A stretch of 64,000 bases of DNA from Hymenobacter terrenus (GTDB lineage: Bacteria; Bacteroidota; Bacteroidia; Cytophagales; Hymenobacteraceae). This document shows, piece by piece, positions 44,108-50,733 of this stretch (position 1 is its first letter; each line of letters begins with the position of its first letter). Below the pieces are notes generated by a model. That model had not been told where the DNA came from. It saw nothing but the letters and a program-made list of their open reading frames with translations, and did no database searches. The stretch spans positions 62,001 to 126,000 of the forward strand of contig NZ_LATM01000006.1 in the NCBI RefSeq assembly GCF_000972495.1, read 5' to 3'. The translations under genes were made by a program, and so were the position numbers.

Positions 44108-45226
44108 ATGACCCTTGACTCGCTCCAGCTTCTTTTTTTTAAGAATTACGACGACGCTGCCCTCCGCTTATCTCCCGGCCTCAACTGTTTTATTGGTGAT
44201 AATGGCAGCGGCAAAACTAATCTGCTGGATGCGATTCACTACTTATCGCTGACAAAGAGTGCGATAAGCTCTTCCGACGCTCTTTGTATTAAGCAAGGAG
44301 CTGATTTCTTTGTAGTTAAAGGGGTTTTCTCAGCTGATTTAATTTCTGGACCAGAAACCATCCAAGTTAGCTTGCGCTTGGGTCAGAAAAAGACACTCAC
44401 CCACAACAAACAGCCCTACGAGCGGATGGCCGACCATATTGGCCGCTATCCCGCCGTCCTTATTTCTCCCTACGATACCGACCTCATCCGCCAGGGCAGT
44501 GAAGACCGGCGCAAGTATTTTGATAGCCTGATGGCCCAACTCGACCATGAGTTTTTAGAGCTACTCATTTCCTACAACGCTTTACTACGCCAGCGCAACG
44601 CTGTGCTGAAGCAAGGCACCGAGCGCTCAACCCCCCATGGCTTCGACCGTGACTACTTGCTCGCTCTTGATGAACAACTCGCGCCCATCGGGCAACAGCT
44701 CACAACCTTGCGGGAGGCTTTCCTGGCCGAATACGTACCCATCTTCCAGCGTCACTACCGGCAGCTTGCCGATGGCCGGGAATTAGTCACGCTCACCTAT
44801 AAGAGCCAACTGCTGGGCGTCGACTTTGCCCAACTGCTGAGAAGCAATGAGCGCCGGGACTTCGTATTGCAACGCACCACCACGGGCTCGCACCGCGACG
44901 ACTTCGTGTTTTTAATGGATGAGCAACCCGTCAAAAGTCACGCATCACAAGGCCAGCAGAAGTCCTTCGCTATCGCCCTAAAACTGGCACAGTTTGAAAT
45001 GCTGGCCGCCAAGCAGCAGCACAAGCCTCTACTTCTCCTCGATGACATCTTCGACCGCCTCGATGACAAACGCATTGCCCGCTTGTTGGAGTTGGTAGCC
45101 GACGAGACCTTCGGCCAAGTATTCCTGACCGACACTAACCTTGAGCGTACCGATCAGGCACTGGCGCGGGTCTCCATTCCCATCCTTCGGTTCCGGGTGC
45201 AGGACGGCACCGTGGCACCCGTTTAA
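44108..45226 (+). CDS. recF: DNA replication/repair protein RecF
   Basis: A 372-residue SMC-like ATPase that loads RecA at single-strand gaps with RecO and RecR. Walker A is FIGDNGSGKTNLLDA (residues 28-42). The ABC signature is ASQGQQKSFAIALKLAQ, Walker B is PLLLLDDIFDRLDDKR, and the D-loop and TDTNL follow. RecF length is normal. It diverges from pdhA with 67 bp between starts and is followed by the DciA-like gene. The recF-DUF721 pairing is widespread near replication origins. Confidence 0.95.
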   Translation: MTLDSLQLLFFKNYDDAALRLSPGLNCFIGDNGSGKTNLLDAIHYLSLTKSAISSSDALCIKQGADFFVVKGVFSADLISGPETIQVSLRLGQKKTLTHNKQPYERMADHIGRYPAVLISPYDTDLIRQGSEDRRKYFDSLMAQLDHEFLELLISYNALLRQRNAVLKQGTERSTPHGFDRDYLLALDEQLAPIGQQLTTLREAFLAEYVPIFQRHYRQLADGRELVTLTYKSQLLGVDFAQLLRSNERRDFVLQRTTTGSHRDDFVFLMDEQPVKSHASQGQQKSFAIALKLAQFEMLAAKQQHKPLLLLDDIFDRLDDKRIARLLELVADETFGQVFLTDTNLERTDQALARVSIPILRFRVQDGTVAPV

Positions 45227-45240
45227 ATACCAGCAAGCGC

Positions 45241-45248
45241 TACCTTTG
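45241..45248 (+). promoter_or_regulatory. Candidate -7 element for the DciA-like gene
   Basis: TACCTTTG is an exact TAnnTTTG match, 51 bases upstream of the ATG at 45300 and 14 bases after the recF stop. It allows expression of the DciA-like gene apart from recF. No good -33 TTG at fixed spacing. Confidence 0.4.
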
Positions 45249-45299
45249 TAGCCCAGAATCTGAGGCTGGTTCGGCCTCTCTTTCTGGTGTGCTTATACC

Positions 45300-45602
45300 A
45301 TGAAAAAGCCCTCTTCTCGCTCCGGTGACATCTCTCTTAAAGAAGGCCTCGAGGCCTTGGTGCGGGCCTACCGTCTCCAGGGCAAGCTCAATGAGGTGAC
45401 AGTAGTATCGAGTTGGGAGCGGGTGATGGGAAAGGCAGTGGCACTGAAAACCCAGGAAGTCTACGTTAACAAGGGTCGGCTCTTTGTTCGCCTCACCTCT
45501 GCCCCACTCAAGCACGAGCTATTAATGGCCAAGACTCGCGTGGCCGAACTCATCAATACTGAGGTTGGCGAAACGGTAATCAAGGAAGTCATCTTCCTTT
45601 AG
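45300..45602 (+). CDS. DUF721 / DciA-like protein (replicative helicase loader family)
   Basis: A 100-residue KH-like protein: SLKEGLEALVRAYRLQGKLNEVTVVSSWERVMGKAVALKTQEVYVNKGRLFVRLTSAPLKHELLMAKTRVAELIN. The W-x-x-VMG-x-x-ALKT and RLTSAPLKHELL blocks define DUF721. The family includes DciA, which loads DnaB in bacteria lacking DnaC. Whether this short version, missing the C-terminal tail of canonical DciA, does so is not known. It follows recF by 73 bp. Confidence 0.85.
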   Translation: MKKPSSRSGDISLKEGLEALVRAYRLQGKLNEVTVVSSWERVMGKAVALKTQEVYVNKGRLFVRLTSAPLKHELLMAKTRVAELINTEVGETVIKEVIFL

Positions 45603-46187
45603 CTAAGCTCGACCGATATCCGGGCTCCTCACGTGCTGCTCTCTGCGGCCGTCTGTGTGCGGCAATGCTACGCTGCTATCGGAACGTTGAAGACTTACTC
45701 GCTATTCAGGGCGTCTACTGAGCCATTCATTTGAGAGCTGAACTCTTCAACAGAATTCAAAAAGTCATCATTTCAAAGCAACGCTGACCAGCAATTCTGG
45801 TGGCTCGATCCTACCCTACTCCATTACAGCTTCTTTTGCGCAGGAGCCTTGGTCCGAACCTTTCCTTGGCACTAGGCGATACATGGTTTTAATTAATCGC
45901 TGGCTTGGCCTGTGGTTGCTGGTGTATTTTCTATTCCCCGAATTCCGCCCTTCTTCCGGCTGTTAATAGGCACTACTCCCGCTGCATAATGCATCACGGC
46001 ACTTGGGAAACGTGCCTTTGCAGACAGGTCCTAGCTTGGCTTGACTGACAACTCTCCTTCTCGCCGACTTTCTGATTGCCTTATTCGGCTCTTCTGTCAG
46101 CAGCACACAAGGTCTGTCTTACGCCTCATCCTCATCTTGCCTGCATTTATAGGGCAGTGTTACACAGGCCACCCTGTCGGCTCTCAG
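45603..46187. other. 585-bp non-coding region before the parS site
   Basis: No standard gene. A 27-codon frame at 45883-45966 (MVLINRWLGLWLLVYFLF then EFRPSSGC) has a hydrophobic stretch but no supporting evidence. The region ends at the parS palindrome. The 66- and 95-codon frames at 46041 and 46076 run through parS into the HTH gene and look spurious. Confidence 0.4.
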
Positions 46188-46219
46188 AACAAAAATGTTT
46201 CACGTGGAACATTTTTGTT
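46188..46219. promoter_or_regulatory. parS: parS-like centromere site
   Basis: The core TGTTTCACGTGGAACA at 46196-46211 is the exact reverse complement of the well-known B. subtilis parS TGTTCCACGTGAAACA. It is extended by a perfect outer palindrome (AACAAAAATGTT at 46188-46199, complement at 46208-46219). ParB-CTP clamps bind such sites, usually close to oriC. The palindrome overlaps the last bases of the HTH gene (stop at 46218-46220). ParA and ParB are not in the window. Confidence 0.8.
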
Positions 46220-46604
46220 ACTTCGGGCCATACACTTTTAGCAGAAGCTCATTGTAGGCCTCTAGAAGCGCTATGTACTTCGCCTGGAGTATTAAAAGTT
46301 GCTTCGATGCATCAGAATCAATGCTTTGAGTTGATGTTACACGGGGTGCAACACTATTTGTAACAGATGTTTTTACCGAATGTGTTACAAACGAAAGAGA
46401 CGATTGTTGTAAAGCTGTAAAATCGTTCGAGAAATCGTGGTTAATAATGTCTCCTATTTTTTTTACGAAGTTGTAATCAATGGTCTCTTCCTTGAATTTA
46501 CGATAGATGGTTGGACGTGTAACACCCAACTCTTCCACGATGCGCGTAATGGAAATACCACTGTTTTTGATAGCTTCTTGCAGGATTTCGCCTTGATGTG
46601 GCAT
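46218..46604 (-). CDS. Helix-turn-helix DNA-binding protein of unknown family
   Basis: A 128-residue protein starting MPHQGEILQEAIKNSGISI; the frame opens at 46661 but those extra 19 residues are weak. A helix-turn-helix appears at SITRIVEELGVTRPTIYRKFKEE. The middle is Ser/Thr/Val-rich (SFVTHSVKTSVTNSVAPRV) and the end is a helix LLILQAKYIALLEAYNELLLKVYG suited to dimerisation. The gene is clearly AT-richer than its neighbours: 38% GC in the line I counted, 46381-46440, against roughly 60% around it. The 3' end overlaps the parS palindrome. It may regulate itself or act at the TGTTAC-rich region upstream. Confidence 0.7.
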   Translation of the reverse strand: MPHQGEILQEAIKNSGISITRIVEELGVTRPTIYRKFKEETIDYNFVKKIGDIINHDFSNDFTALQQSSLSFVTHSVKTSVTNSVAPRVTSTQSIDSDASKQLLILQAKYIALLEAYNELLLKVYGPK

Positions 46605-47406
46605 ATGTAGTGTGTTCCGTAACGCTGATGCAAATATGTCACAAATGTTCAACCTAAACAAATTTGTGTAGGCAATAATTTACATTGTAATGCGTATCAG
46701 GTGGGTGTTACAAGAACACACAGTGTATCAATTTACACGAAACAACTGTATCATTTGTGTGTAACAGCATTGATTTGTAACATGATGTAATGCTAGGACA
46801 TCAAGCAGTGAGCTTCTTTGCTGTGTCGCATTGAGTACAAACGCTACAGTGAAATGAAGAATACTTTGGTCGGAGTACCACAGTCTGGCGTAGGGCAGGC
46901 AGTACCGCACCAAGGATGGCGGAACGAAGACGGCTCTTCGTCAGGATTACTCCCTCCATGCAGTTAGTAGAAGTTGCTTATTGACGGCTCGGCAGGTGCG
47001 AGCCGTCGTGTAGTTGGTGGAGGCTCATGGGCATGCTATGGAGGCTTGTTAAGCGAGCATGGTCACACTTTCTATAATATGAATGCGCGTGGCATTTGAT
47101 AGAGGCTGAAGCGCCGCGCAGGAGTCGGTTTGCTGGAAGGTGTGAGCAGGCAGCTATGGTGAGTGCTTGGCTTTCGGCAGAAATAACAGCGCCTGCCTTT
47201 GGTGCATGAACAGCGCGGGAAACAGTGCAAGACAAGCGAGGGCGCCGTGCATTTCCGCATTAATGGCATGGTGGCTGTGGGGGTGAGTCGAAGAGGATTT
47301 CAGAGGAAAAGGGGCGCTGCGTATTCGCTTGGGGAAATCCACTACCCACTGACTGGCATTGCTAGCCTGAATGGGTTTCGCCTGCTTCTATCGCCGTGGG
47401 TTTGGG
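46605..47406. other. 800-bp non-coding region downstream of parS
   Basis: 46605-46800 is AT-rich with TGTTAC/GTAACA hexamers and holds the HTH-gene promoter. Two hairpins occur further on: ACGAAGA/TCTTCGT at 46924-46941 and GACGGCTCG/CGAGCCGTC at 46983-47007. 47010-47400 shows no gene. An origin or regulatory RNA is possible but unproven. Confidence 0.4.
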
Positions 47407-47414
47407 TATTTTTG
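47407..47414 (+). promoter_or_regulatory. Candidate -7 element for the DUF2939 gene
   Basis: TATTTTTG fits TAnnTTTG and ends 27 bases before the ATG at 47442, so the long upstream frame from 47199 is unlikely to be translated. Confidence 0.4.
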
Positions 47415-47441
47415 CGGCTCATCATAATTGCCTACGACCTC

Positions 47442-48062
47442 ATGAAGAAATTATTATTGTTTGTACTGCTGCTAGCGCTGGGAGCTGGGGGATACTACTA
47501 CTATCGGAGTCTGAAACACGGGCCGAGCGGAGCGCTGGTCTCGGCTGCCGCCGCCGTGCAGGCACACGATATGGCCACCTTCGAAAAGTATGTTGATGTG
47601 AATAGCGTAACGACCCACCTGGTAGATGATGTGACACAGCAGGGCTCGATACTTACTTCCCTCATGCCGGGCGGCAGCCTATTGATGGGCGGGGCCATGC
47701 GCCTGCTGAAGCCAACCTTGGCCAAAGCGGCGCATCAGGAAGTGCAGCGCTATGTAGAAACGGGCTCACTGGAAGCAGCGGCAGCGGCGGCCCCCAAGCG
47801 GCTGGTGAACGTTTCCCTGACTGGGCTGGCCAATAAAGTCGTGAGCCATGACAGCGAGTTTAAAGGCGTCAAGTACACCCGGGAGGAGGGCGACAACGCT
47901 TTCGTAGGGCTTGAGGTTACCCAGCCGAGATACGACACCACGATGGTGATAGAAGTGAAGATGCGCCGCCTGGGCGACCACTGGCAGATGACACAAATCA
48001 CGAACAGCGGCGAGCTACTGCGCGGCGTGGCACGGCTGGAAAAGAAGCGCCTGCTCGAGTAG
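47442..48062 (+). CDS. DUF2939 family protein
   Basis: A 206-residue protein starting MKKLLLFVLLLALGAGGYYYYRSL, a signal anchor. It continues with the DUF2939 pattern: ALVSAAAAVQAHDMATFEKYVDVNSVTTHLVDDV, i.e. a short helix, charged step and D-x-x-S-V. The C-terminal half has the beta-strand segment TQPRYDTTMVIEVKMRRLGDHWQMTQITN. DUF2939 proteins are periplasmic or anchored and of unknown function. The region from 47199 in the same frame is not used: it has no anchor and overlaps the promoter. Confidence 0.78.
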   Translation: MKKLLLFVLLLALGAGGYYYYRSLKHGPSGALVSAAAAVQAHDMATFEKYVDVNSVTTHLVDDVTQQGSILTSLMPGGSLLMGGAMRLLKPTLAKAAHQEVQRYVETGSLEAAAAAAPKRLVNVSLTGLANKVVSHDSEFKGVKYTREEGDNAFVGLEVTQPRYDTTMVIEVKMRRLGDHWQMTQITNSGELLRGVARLEKKRLLE

Positions 48063-48107
48063 CCGTACGCCACCCACGGCCACGGCTAAGCAAGGCCATT
48101 TCCAATT

Positions 48108-48154
48108 ACCAACAGAAAGCCCCGACCAAATTTTGGTCGGGGCTTTCTGTTGGT
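48108..48154. terminator. Bidirectional terminator, 22-bp palindrome
   Basis: Arms 48108-48129 and 48133-48154 are exact complements around ATT; the left arm contains AACAGAAAGCCCCGACCAA. It lies between the converging DUF2939 and PLDc_N genes. Confidence 0.85.
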
Positions 48155-48173
48155 CGCGATTTGGTGAGTGAGG

Positions 48174-48443
48174 CTATTTGCGCCCGGAGAACAAGAAGTA
48201 GATGATGGAACCGGCCACGGGGAAGACCCAAATGACGACGCCCCAGATGAGTTTTTTAGTGATGTCCCAGTCTTGTTTCAATAGGCTGATGACGGCGGCG
48301 ATGGCTAGAATGAGGTAAAGAACCCCGATGAAAGAAAGGCTACCGTTGCTTTTGTAGCGCCTACACGACGAAGCCAGGAGCATCAAAGGAGGTAACAGCG
48401 CCGCGAGAGGCAGCCGGGAAGCAACATGACGAAGAGGATGCAT
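48174..48443 (-). CDS. Small membrane protein with phospholipase-D-nuclease N-terminal (PLDc_N) pattern
   Basis: An 89-residue protein from the ATG giving MHPLRHVASRLPLAALL. It has a hydrophobic N-terminus with a weak lipobox-like LASSC, then two membrane helices: SFIGVLYLILAIAAVISLLKQDWDITKKLIWGVVIWVFPVAGSIIYFLF. The latter half, with D-W-x-x-x-K-K-x-x-W and PxxGxIIYF, is the PLDc_N signature that precedes cardiolipin-synthase catalytic domains. Here it is free-standing. The open frame starts at 48524 but the added residues have no membrane-protein character. Confidence 0.75.
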   Translation of the reverse strand: MHPLRHVASRLPLAALLPPLMLLASSCRRYKSNGSLSFIGVLYLILAIAAVISLLKQDWDITKKLIWGVVIWVFPVAGSIIYFLFSGRK

Positions 48444-48542
48444 AATGAGGGAGGCAAGTGAAAGATAAACTTGGTTTCCTCTTACGTACACTCCCCTAAA
48501 TAGATATACCGGACCTATTTGCAACGCATAAACTGCTATTTA

Positions 48543-49205
48543 TCAAACAAATGATTGCAGGAACGAGCTTATTTGCCGCACGAATTCTAATGCGGCGGCT
48601 GGCATGAAAACCAGCGTGACGACCACACCGTAGAGCGCGCCGTAGAAATGGGCGTCGTGGTTGATGTTATCGCCCCGTCGGCGGCCCTGGTAGTAAGAAT
48701 AGAGCAGGTACAGGAAACCGAAGATGAAACCGGGGATGCCCACGGGGATAAACATCAGGTAGATTTTATTGAGTGGGGCAAAGATGACGCCGGCGAACAG
48801 CACCGACGCCACGCCGCCCGAGGCGCCCAGGCTGCCGTAGTTGCGGTCGTCGCGGTGCCGGAAATAAGTGGGAATGTCGGACACGATGATGCCGCCCAGG
48901 TACAGCAGCAGGAAGCGCCAGATGCCGCCGGTGGCGTCGAAACCATCGAGGCCGGGCGCGCCGGTACCGTTGCACAGCACGTCGAGCACGAGGCCTCCGA
49001 AGGAATAAAAGGCAATCATGTTGAAGAGCAGGTGGCCCCAATCGGCGTGCAGAAAACCGGACGTGAGGAAGCGGTACAACTGGCTCCGGTCGCGGGCCAT
49101 GTAGTAGGGCCGGAGTATCCAGGATTCCATGAGCTGGTCGTTGGACCAGGCGTAGGCGGAGATGGCGACGGTGAGGCCGATGAGGATGAGAATGGGATTG
49201 AACAC
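48543..49205 (-). CDS. Rhomboid-family intramembrane serine protease
   Basis: A 220-residue, six- to seven-helix protein. HADWGHLLFNM (H54 to N62) is the rhomboid first-loop motif. The catalytic serine is S129 in GSLGASGGVAS (GASGG is the GxSGx motif) and its partner is H186 in NHDAHFYGALYG. The catalytic pair is complete, so proteolysis within membranes is expected. No signal is seen for a partner. It is six bases from the prenyl synthase gene stop, so they probably share an operon. Confidence 0.93.
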   Translation of the reverse strand: MFNPILILIGLTVAISAYAWSNDQLMESWILRPYYMARDRSQLYRFLTSGFLHADWGHLLFNMIAFYSFGGLVLDVLCNGTGAPGLDGFDATGGIWRFLLLYLGGIIVSDIPTYFRHRDDRNYGSLGASGGVASVLFAGVIFAPLNKIYLMFIPVGIPGFIFGFLYLLYSYYQGRRRGDNINHDAHFYGALYGVVVTLVFMPAAALEFVRQISSFLQSFV

Positions 49206-49211
49206 GGAGGG

Positions 49212-50183
49212 TTAGTTTTCGCGGTCCATGAGCTGGAGCGCGAGGTGATGCAGGGGCTGTTTGCGGTCGGCGGGGGCGGCTACGCGCTCCAAGTGCTGCA
49301 AGGCGTCCTGGAAATAGGTGTTGATGAGGGCCTCGGTCTGGGGGCGGATTTCGAGCTCGTCGTAGATGGCGCGCACGGCGTTCACCTTGGCGTCGGCATC
49401 GATGACGGGCTGGGCGATGAGCTGGCGCAGGATGGCTTGCTGGCCGGGGCTGGCCTGGGCCTGGGCGGTGAGCAGGAGGAAGGTTTTCTTGTCGGATACG
49501 ATGTCGCCCCCCACCCGCTTGCCAAAGGTGGCGGCGTCGCCGTACACGTCGAGCAGGTCGTCGCGCAGCTGGAAAGCTAGGCCGATATCGGTGCCGAACT
49601 GGCGGAGGTGGTCGGCGTCTTCCTCCGAAGCCCCGGCGAGGCGGGCGCCCAGCTCCAGGCAGAAGCCGAGGAGAACGGCCGTTTTCAGGCGAATCATGTC
49701 CAGGTATTGGGCGATGCTGACCTGGGGCTCGGTCTCGAAATTCATGTCCCACTGCTGGCCCTCGCAGACCTCGGCGGCCGTCTGGCTGAAGCGCCGCAGG
49801 ATGGTGGGCAGCAGCGCCGGCTTCACTTCCAGAAACAGCTCGTAGGCCCGCACCAGCATCACGTCGCCGCTGAGGATGGCCACGTTCGGGTTCCACTTTT
49901 CGTGCACCGTGGCCTGGCCGCGGCGCAGGGGGGCCTGGTCCATCAGGTCGTCGTGGAGCAGGGTGAAGTTGTGGAAGACTTCGGTGGCCAGCGCGGGCTT
50001 GATGATGCCGCTGAGCTCGTCGGTGAAGAGGTGGGCGCCGAGCAGCGTGAGCAGCGGCCGGATGCGCTTGCCGCCCAATCCCATGATGTAGCGGATGGGG
50101 GCATACAATGTATCGGGTTGCTCGCCGTAGCTGAGCTGCGCAAGGGCGGCGGTGATTTGAGCGGGGAAGTCGGGGGTTTGCAT
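49212..50183 (-). CDS. Polyprenyl synthetase (short-chain trans-isoprenyl diphosphate synthase)
   Basis: A 323-residue member of the FPP/GGPP synthase family. Start is the ATG at MQTPDFPAQI; the longer frame from 50258 adds 25 unmatched residues. GGKRIRPLL leads to the first aspartate-rich motif LLHDDLMD (D78, D79, D82). The second is LAFQLRDDLLDVYGD. The residue five positions before DDxxD is F73, a bulky aromatic that usually limits product length, so FPP or GGPP is likely rather than long-chain products. It builds isoprenoids for quinones, carotenoids or lipid carriers. Confidence 0.9.
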   Translation of the reverse strand: MQTPDFPAQITAALAQLSYGEQPDTLYAPIRYIMGLGGKRIRPLLTLLGAHLFTDELSGIIKPALATEVFHNFTLLHDDLMDQAPLRRGQATVHEKWNPNVAILSGDVMLVRAYELFLEVKPALLPTILRRFSQTAAEVCEGQQWDMNFETEPQVSIAQYLDMIRLKTAVLLGFCLELGARLAGASEEDADHLRQFGTDIGLAFQLRDDLLDVYGDAATFGKRVGGDIVSDKKTFLLLTAQAQASPGQQAILRQLIAQPVIDADAKVNAVRAIYDELEIRPQTEALINTYFQDALQHLERVAAPADRKQPLHHLALQLMDREN

Positions 50184-50278
50184 CAAGGCAAAGGTCGTAG
50201 GAAATGCCTGTTCAAGGCGGGAAAATCTGGACCGCTTCTCCGGGCGCCGCCGGGCCACCGGGGTACTTCTAACGGGGA

Positions 50279-50303
50279 GGGGGGTACTTCGGAAGTACCC
50301 CCC
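50279..50303. repeat. Short palindrome
   Basis: GGGGGGTACTTC (50279-50290) and its complement (50292-50303) around one G. It lies upstream of the prenyl synthase gene; function unknown. Confidence 0.6.
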
Positions 50304-50360
50304 CTCCCTTCAGAACCGACCGCGCCCGGCTAGTAGCCGACCCGGCCCGCTTTGGAGCCG

Positions 50361-50494
50361 ACCCGGCGCGGCTTTCACCTGAGCTACCCCACTTCCAAGC
50401 CGACCGTACCCGGCTCGAAGGGAGCCGCGACCGGCTTTTAGCTCCGACGGGCCGGCTCGGAAGTGGGGTAGCTCAGGTGAAAGCCGCGCCGGGT
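50361..50494. repeat. 36-bp perfect inverted repeat with 62-bp loop
   Basis: The left arm 50361-50396 starts with ACCCGGCGCGGCTTTCACCT. The right arm 50459-50494 is its exact reverse complement. The loop also has repeated CCGACC/CCGGCT units. It is 134 bp in total and unlike any terminator; it may be a mobile palindromic element. Confidence 0.75.
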
Positions 50495-50560
50495 GAGGTA
50501 GGAAGTGGGAGGCCTCGGTAAGGAAGCGGGGGGGTGCTGCCCCAGCGGCGCGACTGGCGG

Positions 50561-50721
50561 AACCTCACCCCCAGCCCCTCTCCAAAAGAGAGGGGAGCCG
50601 AGAAGCTTCTGACGGATGAGCTTGGTATTGCATCAACAAAAAAGTCCCGACTCTACCCAGAGTCGGGACTTTAAAATCGTCAGGCTCCCCTCTCTTTCGG
50701 AGAGGGGCCGGGGGTGAGGTT
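50561..50721. repeat. Intergenic copy of the AACCTCACCCCC paired repeat
   Basis: Left arm 50561-50599 (starting AACCTCACCCCCAGCCCCTC) and right arm 50683-50721 match as inverted repeats at 37 of 39 positions. The 83-bp core includes a terminator. It lies between the prenyl synthase and RNase R genes, starting 12 bases after the RNase R stop. Arms of the same family recur at 54273-54402 and 58518-58629 inside genes. Confidence 0.85.
50641..50672 (-). terminator. Terminator inside the repeat core
   Basis: Perfect 14-bp stem (50641-50654 with 50659-50672) and ACCC loop. On the minus strand it runs straight into TTTTTT, as an RNase R terminator would. Confidence 0.8.
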
Positions 50722-50733
50722 CTACCGGTGAGG

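Larger units (their letters stand above)
50184..50560. other. Repeat-rich intergenic region
   Basis: Between the prenyl synthase start and the palindromic element. Beside the two inverted repeats listed separately, the GC-rich unit AGCCGACCCGGC recurs imperfectly between 50310 and 50450. No gene. Confidence 0.5.

Noticed and set aside
45883..45966. 27-codon hydrophobic micro-frame MVLINRWLG...
   Set aside because: It has a membrane-like stretch but no promoter element, no basic flank and no other support, so it was mentioned only in the gap note.
48766..49896. 376-codon minus frame across the rhomboid and prenyl synthase genes
   Set aside because: It is out of frame with both well-supported proteins and is Arg/Pro/Ala-rich without domains.
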